Shown here: positions 1 to 7,868 of the stretch, in pieces
Layout of the letters: every line of letters begins with the position of its first letter
Numbering within the stretch: position 1 is the first letter of the stretch
DNA from: CALCTE01 sp045627885
GTDB lineage: Bacteria > Bacillota > Clostridia > Oscillospirales > CAG-272
Length of the DNA: 17,150 bases
Reading direction: 5' to 3'
Assembly: GCA_045627885.1 (NCBI GenBank)
Contig: JAZQOM010000029.1
Location: 1 to 17,150, forward strand
Program-made: the position numbers and the translations under genes
The notes under the pieces: generated by a model
Seen by the model: only the letters and a program-made list of their open reading frames with translations
What the model was told of the DNA's origin: nothing
The model's database searches: none

Positions 1-21
1 AACACAGGTTCAAAAAAGAGG

Positions 22-47
22 AATGACGGGCTTATAAGCCCGTCATT
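22..47. terminator. Perfect 26-base palindromic hairpin, probable terminator
   Basis: A perfect inverted repeat whose arms contain TGACGGGC and GCCCGTCA. Read on the minus strand, the stem is followed after four bases by TTTTTT (bases 12-17), so it fits a Rho-independent terminator for the rlmN-end operon. On the plus strand it is followed by ATTGCCTTTTT, so it could also serve a plus-strand gene lying left of the window. Confidence 0.6.
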
Positions 48-53
48 ATTGCC

Positions 54-112
54 TTTTTCCGTTCTTTTCCTCTGTCGTACATTTGTACGCCGACGAAGAA
101 AAGAACGAAAAA
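54..112. repeat. Long interrupted inverted repeat (hairpin)
   Basis: The arms CGTTCTTTTC (60-69) and GAAAAGAACG (98-107) pair perfectly and are flanked by TTTTT and AAAAA that extend the stem past one bulged base. An inner CGTAC/GTACG stem fills the loop. It is the second of four hairpins between the end of rlmN and the window edge. Both strands could fold it. A role in termination or 3'-end protection is inferred. Confidence 0.5.
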
Positions 113-138
113 TATCACTTCGTTTTCAGCACTCTGCT

Positions 139-165
139 CAGTCTGCTGACTTTGTCAGCAGACTG
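139..165. repeat. 12-bp perfect hairpin, 3-base loop
   Basis: The arms CAGTCTGCTGAC (139-150) and GTCAGCAGACTG (154-165) are perfectly complementary around a TTT loop. No U-tract follows on either strand, so it is not a classical terminator. It directly abuts the next hairpin at 166. Confidence 0.5.
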
Positions 166-192
166 ACGGGCGGCTGTCAGCCGCCCGTTTTT
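166..192. terminator. GC-rich hairpin with T-run, 3' of rlmN
   Basis: The arms ACGGGCGGCTG (166-176) and CAGCCGCCCGT (178-188) are perfectly complementary, and TTTTT follows at 188-192 on the plus strand. That orientation fits a terminator for plus-strand transcripts arriving from the left. It also lies only a few bases beyond the rlmN stop, so it would be the first stem in the minus-strand 3' UTR. No plus-strand gene is visible between 1 and 196. Confidence 0.55.
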
Positions 193-196
193 ACGC

Positions 197-1216
197 TTAT
201 TTACTTCTGCTTTTTTCGTATAATTGTCCGCAGGCGGCATCAATATCTCTGCCGAGTCTGCGGCGAATTGTCGCGTTGATTCCTTTATCGCAAAGTCTTT
301 TACAGAATGCGTATGCCTGTTCTTTGCCCGCCGATGTATAGTTTTTACCCTCAACCTCGTTCAGCATTATCAGATTGACATGGCAGAGCATTCCCGAAAG
401 CAGCTTTATCAGCGCATCGGCGTCGGCAAAGCCATCGCTCTGACCTGCGATTAGTGCGTATTCAAAAGATATTCTTCTGCCTGTCTTTTCCGTATATCTT
501 TTGCAGGCTTTTATCAGCTCCGGCAGAGGATAGCTCTTATTTACGGGCATCAGCTTGCTCCGTCTTTCGCTGTCGGGACAATGCAGCGATACCGAGAGTG
601 TCAGCTGCAGATTCTCTTTTGCAAGCATATCTATCTTCGGAACTATTCCGCAGGTGGAAAGCGATATATGCCGCATTCCTATTCCCAAGCCCTCGGGCGC
701 CGATGCAAGGCGAATGAATTTCAACACATTATCGTAGTTGTCGAGCGGCTCGCCCATACCCATAAGCACAAAGCCGTCTATCCGCTTTCCGACATCCTTT
801 GATATGCAGATAAGCTGCCACAGCATCTCATAAGGAGCAAGGTTTCTCACAAAGCCGTGTGCTCCCGTGGCGCAGAATACGCATCCCATCTTGCATCCGA
901 CCTGACTTGATACGCAGACCGTCGTTCCGTGCTCGTATTCCATATACACGCTTTCGACGGTGTAGCCGTCGGAAAGCTCAAACAGATATTTTCGCGTGCC
1001 GTCCGATGATATTTGTCTTTTTGCGATTTTCGGCACATACACGGGAGCGTTTTCCTTCAGCTTTTCCCGAAGCGAAGCGGGAATATTGAGCATTCCGTTG
1101 CAGTCCGCTCCCTTATAAAGCCAGCCGAACACCTGCTTTGCGCGGAATTTGGGCTCTCCGAGAGATACTATGTATTCTTCAAGCTCGGAAAGGCTCATAC
1201 TCTGAATGTCAGTCAT
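197..1216 (-). CDS. rlmN: Dual-specificity 23S rRNA (A2503)/tRNA (A37) methyltransferase RlmN
   Basis: A radical SAM enzyme that puts a methyl group on C2 of A2503 in 23S rRNA and of A37 in some tRNAs, affecting the peptidyl-transferase centre and decoding accuracy. The 339-residue length is usual. The radical-SAM cluster Cys are C108, C112 and C115 (GCKMGCVFCATG). C101 in CVSSQVGC and C329 in DIDAACGQL match the two cysteines that family enzymology assigns to the methyl-transfer cycle. The N-terminal accessory domain (about 1-95) and the SAM barrel are both present. The ATG lies within the last codons of rsmB (8-base overlap), with GAGGGA just upstream, so the two are translationally coupled. 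It is the last gene of the minus-strand run; hairpins follow. Confidence 0.96.
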   Translation of the reverse strand: MTDIQSMSLSELEEYIVSLGEPKFRAKQVFGWLYKGADCNGMLNIPASLREKLKENAPVYVPKIAKRQISSDGTRKYLFELSDGYTVESVYMEYEHGTTVCVSSQVGCKMGCVFCATGAHGFVRNLAPYEMLWQLICISKDVGKRIDGFVLMGMGEPLDNYDNVLKFIRLASAPEGLGIGMRHISLSTCGIVPKIDMLAKENLQLTLSVSLHCPDSERRSKLMPVNKSYPLPELIKACKRYTEKTGRRISFEYALIAGQSDGFADADALIKLLSGMLCHVNLIMLNEVEGKNYTSAGKEQAYAFCKRLCDKGINATIRRRLGRDIDAACGQLYEKSRSK

Positions 1217-2525
1217 CGTTTTCCCTCACAAATTTTGCAATATAGAATCCGTCCGCGCAGTCTGCGCTCGGCAAAAAGCAGATTCCCGCGCCGTCCTTCT
1301 GCGTGTCAAATCCCTTCGGAATTTCAAATTCCACGGCTTTATATTCCTTGTGGCGCAATAAAAATTCTTCCGTCACTCTGCCGTTTTCCTCTTTATTCAC
1401 CGTGCAGGTGGAATATACGAGCGTGCCGCCGCGCTTTACATAAGCACAGCAGTTTTCGAGTATGGCAAGCTGAACTGACGGGAGCTTGCTTATCTCGTTT
1501 ATATCCTTATACCTTATCTCAGGCTTTTTTGCTATCGAGCCGAGTCCCGAGCAGGGCACATCGCAGAGAACGCAGTCCGCATATTTTATAAACGCGTCGA
1601 CTTTCTCTCTGCCGTCCTTTTCAAGTGTTTTTACAATGCTTACGCCGAGCTTTTGCGCGCCGCGCTCCACAAGCGAGAGCTTGTTCTTATGCAGGTCGCA
1701 GGCAATTATTTCGCCCTTGTTTTGCATATCGCAGGCTATCGAAAATGTTTTTGAGCCGGGGCAGGCGCAGGCATCTATCACGGTGTCGTTCGGCTTTGCG
1801 CCGAGCGCTTTTGCGCATAGAGCCGACGGCTCGGACTGCACGAAGTATTCTCCGTTTGCAAAGTGTTCGTCGTGCGTCGGGGCAAAGCCGCCCGAAACGG
1901 TGACGACATCGCTCACCTTGTCGGATACTCTTGCTCCGAGTGCCTTTGCAAGCTCTGCGGCGGTCGTTTTGAGCGTGTTTACTCTCAATGCGGTGTAATC
2001 CGTTCCGCGGTAATACGATGCGAAAATTTCGCGTGCTTTTTCTTTGCCGTACTGCACAGCAAGCATATCGGCTATTCCGTCGGAGAGGGAAAACCTTACG
2101 GCATCGGTGACGGCAAGCTTTGATATATCGAGCCTTGACGCGGCTCGAAGAACCGCGTTGACATACCTTTTTGCGCCTTCTCCGCGTCTTCCCGCAAGCT
2201 TTACCGATTCGTTGCAGGCGGCGCTTACGGGAACTTTATCGAGAAAATGTATCTGATATATTCCCGAGCGTATTACTGCGCGTATTTCTGAGTCGAGCGT
2301 TTCGATTTTCCGCGACGATACGGCGTTCGCTATCGCGTCGATGTAGCGCATACGCTCGAGCACGCCGTAGAATATTCTTGTGTAGAGCGCCTTTTCCACT
2401 CCGGAAAGGGCGTATTTTTCTATTGTGCAGTCGAGCTCCAGATTGGAATATCGCCCTTGCTTTTCCATTCTTTCGAGCGATATTACAGCCGCCCGTCTTG
2501 CACTTATTTTGGCAGTTTCACTCAT
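1209..2525 (-). CDS. rsmB: 16S rRNA m5C967 methyltransferase RsmB (Sun)
   Basis: Methylates C5 of C967 in 16S rRNA using SAM. The 438 residues show the expected layout: a NusB-like RNA-binding domain (about 1-135), then a Rossmann methyltransferase domain. The SAM loop at 251-260 reads DACACPGSKT, a slight variant of the usual DxCAAPGGKT. The DVPCSG motif (C325) and the STCT motif (C374) supply the two cysteines of the m5C mechanism, of which the STCT one is the expected nucleophile. The start lies 5 bases after the fmt stop and the end overlaps rlmN by 8 bases. The def-fmt-rsmB-rlmN order is common in Firmicutes and supports the call. Confidence 0.95.
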   Translation of the reverse strand: MSETAKISARRAAVISLERMEKQGRYSNLELDCTIEKYALSGVEKALYTRIFYGVLERMRYIDAIANAVSSRKIETLDSEIRAVIRSGIYQIHFLDKVPVSAACNESVKLAGRRGEGAKRYVNAVLRAASRLDISKLAVTDAVRFSLSDGIADMLAVQYGKEKAREIFASYYRGTDYTALRVNTLKTTAAELAKALGARVSDKVSDVVTVSGGFAPTHDEHFANGEYFVQSEPSALCAKALGAKPNDTVIDACACPGSKTFSIACDMQNKGEIIACDLHKNKLSLVERGAQKLGVSIVKTLEKDGREKVDAFIKYADCVLCDVPCSGLGSIAKKPEIRYKDINEISKLPSVQLAILENCCAYVKRGGTLVYSTCTVNKEENGRVTEEFLLRHKEYKAVEFEIPKGFDTQKDGAGICFLPSADCADGFYIAKFVRENDD

Positions 2526-2530
2526 ATCTT

Positions 2531-3460
2531 TTAACAGAACTTTTCGCCGACGCTTATTCTCTTCGCGCAGAAATACGCGGCAACGCTCATTCGCTTGCCG
2601 CCCTCACGCATAAGCTCGGTCACTTTTACCGCGCCGTCGGCTGTCTTTATCGCAAACGACTTTTTGTCTGCGTACACTACCTGCCCGCATTCTCCCGAAA
2701 ATTCGCCCGACATCGGTTCTGCCGCGTAGAATTTTACCGCGGTGCCGTCGAGCGTTGCGTATGCGGCGGGGGACGGGAGCATACAGTTTATTCTCCTTAA
2801 TACGAGCTTTGTGCTCTCGGTAAAGTCGAGGTGTTCGTCTTCTTTTGTGAGCATGGGCGCTATTGTGGCAAGACTGTCGTCCTGCTTATTTCTTACGACC
2901 GTGCCGTCCTTTATCATTCCGACTGTCTTTATAAGAAGCTCCGAGCCGAGCTTTGCAAGTCTTGCGTAAAGCTCCTCAAGGTTTTCCGTATCGCTTATTT
3001 TAAGGCTATCCGACAGTATCGTATCACCCGTGTCCATGCCTGCGTCCATATACATCGTCGTAACGCCGGTGACATCGTCGCCTGCGAGCATTGAACGCTG
3101 TATCGGCGCGGCGCCTCTGTATTTCGGCAGCAGTGAACCGTGAACATTGATGCAGCCGTATTTAGGATAGTCGAGTATATCCTGCGGCAGAATCTTGCCG
3201 TAGGCGACGACGACTATCAGCTCGGGCGCGAGCTTTTTGAGCTCTTCGTAAAGCGCTCCGTCTTTGAGCGTTGTGGGCTGATATACGGGTATTCCGTGCG
3301 CTTCGGCGTAAACCTTGACGGGAGATGGCGTGATTATATGCTTTCTTCCGACGGGCTTGTCCGGCTTTGTGACTACCGCAATTACATCTTCTCCGGCGCA
3401 AGTGAGTGCCTCGAGAGAGGTTTTTGCAAAGTCGGGAGTGCCCATAAATACTATTCTCAT
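2531..3460 (-). CDS. fmt: Methionyl-tRNA formyltransferase
   Basis: Transfers the formyl group of 10-formyl-tetrahydrofolate to initiator Met-tRNA, giving the fMet used to start bacterial translation. It has 309 residues, the usual length. The N-terminus MRIVFMGTPDF is typical of the family. The formyltransferase catalytic triad is visible as N105 and H107 (INVHGSLLPKYRGAAPIQ) and D143 (DAGMDTGDT). The shorter C-terminal part (about 205-309) corresponds to the tRNA-binding beta-barrel. It begins one base after the def stop, which pairs formylation and deformylation in one operon, a classic arrangement. Confidence 0.97.
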   Translation of the reverse strand: MRIVFMGTPDFAKTSLEALTCAGEDVIAVVTKPDKPVGRKHIITPSPVKVYAEAHGIPVYQPTTLKDGALYEELKKLAPELIVVVAYGKILPQDILDYPKYGCINVHGSLLPKYRGAAPIQRSMLAGDDVTGVTTMYMDAGMDTGDTILSDSLKISDTENLEELYARLAKLGSELLIKTVGMIKDGTVVRNKQDDSLATIAPMLTKEDEHLDFTESTKLVLRRINCMLPSPAAYATLDGTAVKFYAAEPMSGEFSGECGQVVYADKKSFAIKTADGAVKVTELMREGGKRMSVAAYFCAKRISVGEKFC

Positions 3461-3461
3461 A

Positions 3462-3938
3462 CTAATTCCTTTCGAGCTCCTCAGGCTTTACCATTTTTTC
3501 GCAGACATCGAGGAAGAGCTTGCCGTCAAGATGGTCTATCTCGTGGCAGAAGGCTCTTGCGAGAAGGTCTTCGCCCTCGTATTCGACTGTCTCGCCCTTT
3601 CTGTTTAAGGCGCGGACTTTTACCTTTGCGGGACGCTTTGTAATTCCCCATTCGTCGGGGCAGGAAAGGCATCCCTCAAGCTCGTGCTGTTCGCCTTCGG
3701 TATAAATTATCTCCGGATTTATAAGCTCCAAAGGCTCATCCTCCGGCTCGAGCATAATTATTACAACTCTTTTGAGAACGCCTATCTGCGGTGCGGCAAG
3801 TCCGACGCCGCCCGCCTTTATGAGCGTATCCTTCATATCGTCGAGCATCCGCGTAATTCTCGGAGTAATCTCCGCAACGGGGCGCGATACCTTTCTTAAA
3901 ATTTCGTCGCTCTTGTTTACTATTTTGATAATTGCCAT
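3462..3938 (-). CDS. def: Peptide deformylase
   Basis: A metalloenzyme that removes the formyl group from the N-terminal fMet of nascent proteins, acting at the ribosome exit. All three family motifs are present in 158 residues: GVGLAAPQ (44-51), EGCLS with metal ligand C90, and HEIDH (132-136), with H132 and H136 as ligands and E133 as the catalytic acid. Its length and the EGCLSCP sequence suggest the shorter type of deformylase rather than the longer type found in Bacillus (inference). The gene lies 10 bases after priA and 1 base before fmt. Confidence 0.97.
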   Translation of the reverse strand: MAIIKIVNKSDEILRKVSRPVAEITPRITRMLDDMKDTLIKAGGVGLAAPQIGVLKRVVIIMLEPEDEPLELINPEIIYTEGEQHELEGCLSCPDEWGITKRPAKVKVRALNRKGETVEYEGEDLLARAFCHEIDHLDGKLFLDVCEKMVKPEELERN

Positions 3939-3948
3939 AGTGCACCTC

Positions 3949-6408
3949 TCATATATTTGACGGATTTATGTCTATTCCGATATTTACATTTTTCGGCGCG
4001 GTTTTGGAAACCGTGCGCAGAACATCGGAAAACAGCTCTCTTGTCCGTCTGTTATTTTTGCATTTAATTACGATTTTAACTCTGAAAGAGTTGTTCAGCC
4101 TGTATATTCCCGCCTCAAACGGCCCGAATACCACGATTCCGACATCGGTGTATTCTCTTGCCCTCTTTTCGTCGAGCGTCTTACGAAGCGCCGTCGCGCA
4201 TGACAAAAGCTCATGCTCCGAAACGGAGTGCAGATTGAATACGGCAAAGTCGCAGAACGGCGGGAATACCATTTTTCTGCGTATTGCTATCTCGTCTTTG
4301 TAAAATCCCTCGTAATCCTGATTTGACGCGAAGTTTATCACGGGATTTTTCGGGGAGTAGGTCTGTATTATCGCAAGTCCCTTTTTCTCCGTTCTTCCCG
4401 CTCTGCCCGCGCATTGGGTTATCAGTGAAAATGTTCTCTCGTTTGCCCTGAAATCGTCGCTGTGAAGTGACATATCGGCGGAGAGTATTCCGACAAGGGT
4501 TACGCCCTTGAAGTCGTGTCCCTTGGTGACCATTTGCGTTCCAATCAGAATATCGGTTTCTTCTTTTGTGAATTCGTCTATTATTTTTTTATGTGACATC
4601 TTGCCGACAGTTGTATCGGCATCCATTCTCACGGATTTTACGCCGGGAAGCGCTTTTTCGAGTGCGTCCTCTATTTTTTGAGTGCCGAGCCCGAAATATC
4701 GCAGTGCCTTTTCGTGACAGGACGGGCAAGCCTCCGGCGGCTTTACAGTGTAGCCGCAATAGTGGCACATCAGCCGCTCCGAGCCCGATTTTGAACGGTG
4801 CAGAGTAAGACTTACACTGCAATTCGGGCACATCACGGTTTCGCCGCAGTTGCGGCAACTCATAAATACATGGTATCCGCGTCTGTTTAAGAACAGGACG
4901 CTTTTTTCGCGGTGTTCCTTTCTTACCGCAATCTCGGCAAGAAGCTGTTTACTTATTATATCCGTGCCGTCGCACAGATTATAGCGCATATCGGCGATAA
5001 TTGTGTCGGGAAGTACCGCTTTGCCGTAGCGCTTTGTCATCTTTATAAGTTCGTAGTCGCCCTTTTCGGCTTTGTAAAAGCTCTCTACCGCGGGCGTAGC
5101 CGACGCAAGAAGAAGCATCGCATTATTATAGCCGCAACGGAATCTCGCTATATCCTTTGCGTGATATTTCGGCGCGATATCCGATTTATATGAGCTTTCC
5201 TGTTCCTCGTCGATAATTATGAGCCCGAGATTCCGTATCGGCGCAAACACCGCGGAGCGTGTTCCTATCACGAGGTCGATATCGCCGTTTTGGACGGCTT
5301 TCCACGCGTCGTGACGCTCACCTGCCGAAAGTCCCGAATGGAAAACCGCAACTCTGCGTCCGTAAAAGCTTATGAAGATTTTTACCGCCTGCGGAGTAAG
5401 AGCTATTTCGGGCAGAAGCATAATGACCTTTCTGCCGTCCCGTATCACGCGGTCAATCAGCTTTTTCATCACCATCGTTTTGCCGCTTCCTGTTATGCCG
5501 AAAAGAAGCGCCGCCTTTGCTTTGCCGCTTGAGTAAAGCGCATCAAGTCTTTCATAAGCCTCGATTTGCTCTCCCTGCAGAGTGACCTCCCGAGCCGGAG
5601 CTTCGTCTTCAAACAGTTCCGAAAACGGACTGCGCATAACGGCGCGCTTTTCTACCGCGACATATCCTTTTTTAGCCATTGAATTTATAACCGAAACGGT
5701 TATCGGCAGCTTTGAAAGAATATCGCTTTGCGAAAGCTCTCCGTATTCCGCAAGGTATTCGGCAAGCATAAGCTGTTTTGGGGAGAGGGAAGCGCATTCT
5801 TCGCTTTCGTCGGTAATATCTATCAAAAGGCTTACGAATTTTTCGTATTTATCTCCCTTTTCCGTACTGTCCGAGCTTGTCTTTTCTATCGCTCCCAATT
5901 TTTCGAGAGCCTTTATTGCAACCTTTGCGTCTTCTCCGAATTCCGCCTCGAGCTTTGCGTCCGTAACGCTCTCGTTTTCTTTGATAAACGAAAGAACGGC
6001 AAGCGTTTTTTCGTTAATATCGTCGGATATATCCGCGTCTGTTTTCACGGAGTAGCAAAGCCTTGCGCTCTGAACGACAGACGACGGCATAACCGCTTTG
6101 AGCGCCGTTCCCGTCGAGCAGAAGCAGCGTTCGCTTACAAACTCGCACATTTTGAGCGATTCGTCCGAAAGTGCGGGCATCGAATCGACCACTTCGACTA
6201 TCGGCTTTAATCTCCTTATTCCGCTTTCGTCCGAGAATCCGTGGACGAGTCCGAGGACTCGCTTATTTGAGTTTCCGAACGGGATGAGAACGAATGAGCC
6301 TGCCTTTACCTTTTCGCAAAGAGGCTCCGGAATCTCATAATCAAAGGGCTTGTCAACGAAATAAGGGCAGTCGAGAATACTGACCTTTGCAAGTCTGCAA
6401 ATGCCCAT
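3949..6408 (-). CDS. priA: Primosomal replication-restart helicase PriA
   Basis: A superfamily 2 DNA helicase that recognises stalled forks and D-loops and reloads the replicative helicase. At 819 residues it is at the long end for the family. The N-terminal 3'-DNA-binding domain begins LAKVSILDCPYFVDKPFDYE. Walker A is GITGSGKT (304-311). The Walker B box reads DEEQ (400-403) where many PriA proteins have DEEH. Eight cysteines (C518, C521, C527, C530, C548, C551, C561, C564) form the two zinc sites inserted in the helicase core. The start has GGGCGGTGAG just upstream. It lies 33 bases downstream of rpoZ. In many Firmicutes coaBC sits between these two; here it is absent. Confidence 0.96.
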   Translation of the reverse strand: MGICRLAKVSILDCPYFVDKPFDYEIPEPLCEKVKAGSFVLIPFGNSNKRVLGLVHGFSDESGIRRLKPIVEVVDSMPALSDESLKMCEFVSERCFCSTGTALKAVMPSSVVQSARLCYSVKTDADISDDINEKTLAVLSFIKENESVTDAKLEAEFGEDAKVAIKALEKLGAIEKTSSDSTEKGDKYEKFVSLLIDITDESEECASLSPKQLMLAEYLAEYGELSQSDILSKLPITVSVINSMAKKGYVAVEKRAVMRSPFSELFEDEAPAREVTLQGEQIEAYERLDALYSSGKAKAALLFGITGSGKTMVMKKLIDRVIRDGRKVIMLLPEIALTPQAVKIFISFYGRRVAVFHSGLSAGERHDAWKAVQNGDIDLVIGTRSAVFAPIRNLGLIIIDEEQESSYKSDIAPKYHAKDIARFRCGYNNAMLLLASATPAVESFYKAEKGDYELIKMTKRYGKAVLPDTIIADMRYNLCDGTDIISKQLLAEIAVRKEHREKSVLFLNRRGYHVFMSCRNCGETVMCPNCSVSLTLHRSKSGSERLMCHYCGYTVKPPEACPSCHEKALRYFGLGTQKIEDALEKALPGVKSVRMDADTTVGKMSHKKIIDEFTKEETDILIGTQMVTKGHDFKGVTLVGILSADMSLHSDDFRANERTFSLITQCAGRAGRTEKKGLAIIQTYSPKNPVINFASNQDYEGFYKDEIAIRRKMVFPPFCDFAVFNLHSVSEHELLSCATALRKTLDEKRAREYTDVGIVVFGPFEAGIYRLNNSFRVKIVIKCKNNRRTRELFSDVLRTVSKTAPKNVNIGIDINPSNI

Positions 6409-6441
6409 CTTCTCACCGCCCTTCTTCTTTTTTACTTCCGA

Positions 6442-6657
6442 TTATTCTACTATCTTGTATTCGCCCTCGGCAATCTTTTCGAGAGCCGCCTCAACCATAT
6501 TTCTGTCTACAAGCTTCGCCTTTTTCTCGGGATTTTCGTCGTAAACGCCGTCGTTGAGTTTTTCGTTTAAGTCTCTTGCCGTCTTTGCTGCCGCTATTGC
6601 TATCTTGTACCTGTTGAACTTGTTGTTCTGCGTGAGTTGTTCGATTGAAGGCTTCAT
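6442..6657 (-). CDS. rpoZ: DNA-directed RNA polymerase omega subunit
   Basis: A small accessory subunit that helps beta-prime fold and assemble into RNA polymerase. It has 71 residues, typical for Firmicutes. The conserved block NKFNRYKIAIAAAKTARDLN corresponds to the family segment around SRY.LV..AAKRARQL. The AAGGAGA ribosome binding site is well placed for the ATG at 6657. It sits 14 bases after the dnaJ stop, an unusual neighbour: in Firmicutes rpoZ normally follows gmk. The position directly before priA-def-fmt is the normal one. Confidence 0.9.
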   Translation of the reverse strand: MKPSIEQLTQNNKFNRYKIAIAAAKTARDLNEKLNDGVYDENPEKKAKLVDRNMVEAALEKIAEGEYKIVE

Positions 6658-6671
6658 TTTTTCGTCTCCTT

Positions 6672-7799
6672 TTATTTTTTGAATTTATCGAAAAAGCCGT
6701 GCTTTTTTTCAAGTGTTTCTCCGAATTCGCGAAGAAGCTTCTTCTGCTCGGATGTGAGTGACTTCGGTGTCTCCACTATTACGCGGAAGCGCAGGTCGCC
6801 TCTGTTTTTGGAGCGCACCATCGGTATACCTTTGCCCTTTATCGTAAATACGGTATCTGTCTGCGTTCCCTCGGGAATGTTGTATTTGACGGGCTCCTCA
6901 AGCGTGGGAACTTCTATTTCGCCGCCGAGTGCCGCCTCTGCGAAGTTGAGCTTCATCTCGCAGTATATGTTGTAGCCGTCGCGTTCGAAAATCTTGTGCG
7001 GACGCATCGCGATAACGAGTATCAAATCTCCGGGGCCGCCGCCGTTTCTGCCCGCGTTGCCGTGTCCTCTTACCATAACTCTCTCGCCGTTATCTATGCC
7101 GGCGGGAATGTTTACCTCGAGCTTTTTGACTTTTCTCACAACGCCGTTGCCCTTGCAGTCGGGGCAGGGATTTTCTATTATCTTGCCCGTTCCGCGGCAG
7201 TAATCGCAGGTCTTTGTGGTCTGGAACATACCGAGTGCCGTTCTCTGCGATACTCTTACCTGTCCCGTGCCGCCGCAGTTTTTACAGGTCTTGGGAGTGC
7301 ATCCCTTTGCGGCTCCGGTGCCTTTGCAGCTGTCGCAGGTCGATACCTGCTGATAGCTTACCTCTTTTGTGCAACCGAATGCTGCTTCCTCAAATTCGAG
7401 TATGACCTTCTGTGCGATGTCGTCGCCCTGAACGGGGCCGTTTCTGCGTGCCGATGAACGCGCGCCGCCTCCGAATATGTCGCCGAAGATATCGCCGATA
7501 TCGAAGCCGTCAAAGCCTCCGAATCCGCCGAAGCCTCCGAATCCGCCGCCTCCCGCGCCGTAGCTCGGGTCTACGCCGGCGTGTCCGTATGCGTCGTACT
7601 TCGCCTTTTTGTCGGCGTCCGACAATACTCCGTACGCCTCGTTTACTTCCTTAAATTTTACCTCGGCTTCCGCGTTTCCGGGATTCATATCCGGATGATA
7701 CTTTTTTGCAAGATTGCGGTAAGCCTTTTTTATTTCGTCTGCCGAAGCGCCCTTATTCAGTCCGAGCACCTCGTAATAATCTCTTTTTTCTTCCGCCAT
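6672..7799 (-). CDS. dnaJ: Chaperone DnaJ (Hsp40, class I)
   Basis: A co-chaperone that delivers unfolded clients to DnaK and stimulates its ATPase. With the ATG at 7799 it has 375 residues: a J domain with HPD at 35-37, a Gly/Phe linker with tandem GGF units, four CxxCxGxG zinc-finger repeats (CDSCKGTG, CKNCGGTG, CDYCRGTG, CPDCKGNG) and C-terminal client-binding domains. A longer frame from a GTG at 7826 exists, but GAGAGGAAA lies just upstream of the 7799 ATG, and homologues begin with a K/RDYYEVLG sequence as here. The gene follows dnaK across a short spacer that holds a strong hairpin. Confidence 0.96.
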   Translation of the reverse strand: MAEEKRDYYEVLGLNKGASADEIKKAYRNLAKKYHPDMNPGNAEAEVKFKEVNEAYGVLSDADKKAKYDAYGHAGVDPSYGAGGGGFGGFGGFGGFDGFDIGDIFGDIFGGGARSSARRNGPVQGDDIAQKVILEFEEAAFGCTKEVSYQQVSTCDSCKGTGAAKGCTPKTCKNCGGTGQVRVSQRTALGMFQTTKTCDYCRGTGKIIENPCPDCKGNGVVRKVKKLEVNIPAGIDNGERVMVRGHGNAGRNGGGPGDLILVIAMRPHKIFERDGYNIYCEMKLNFAEAALGGEIEVPTLEEPVKYNIPEGTQTDTVFTIKGKGIPMVRSKNRGDLRFRVIVETPKSLTSEQKKLLREFGETLEKKHGFFDKFKK

Positions 7800-7829
7800 A
7801 AGAATTCTTTTTCCTCTCAAAAGCACCGT

Positions 7830-7857
7830 GCGTGAGCGGTATTTTTACCGCTCACGC
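7830..7857. repeat. Intercistronic hairpin between dnaK and dnaJ
   Basis: The perfect 12-base arms GCGTGAGCGGTA and TACCGCTCACGC flank a TTTT loop, between the dnaK stop and the dnaJ ribosome binding site. On the minus strand only GCTTTTG follows a few bases later, so it is a weak terminator at best. A role in protecting the 3' end of hrcA-grpE-dnaK mRNA, or in partial attenuation of dnaJ and the downstream genes, is inferred. Confidence 0.7.
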
Positions 7858-7868
7858 TCTTTTGCTGC

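Noticed and set aside
1013..1998. Plus-strand open frames opposite rlmN and rsmB
   Set aside because: Both overlie strongly conserved enzymes and have low-complexity translations with no recognisable domain.
2171..2800. Open frame of 209 codons on the plus strand across rsmB/fmt
   Set aside because: Arg/Phe/Leu-rich translation typical of antisense reading. It spans the junction of two well-supported minus-strand genes.
5206..5217. PriA Walker B reading DEEQ and not DEEH as a possible defect
   Set aside because: DEEQ keeps the catalytic acids, and I recall similar variants in Clostridia PriA, so it is probably ordinary lineage variation.
7800..7826. Upstream GTG start at 7826 for dnaJ
   Set aside because: The extra nine residues are not family-like, and the ATG at 7799 has a well-placed GAGAGGAAA.
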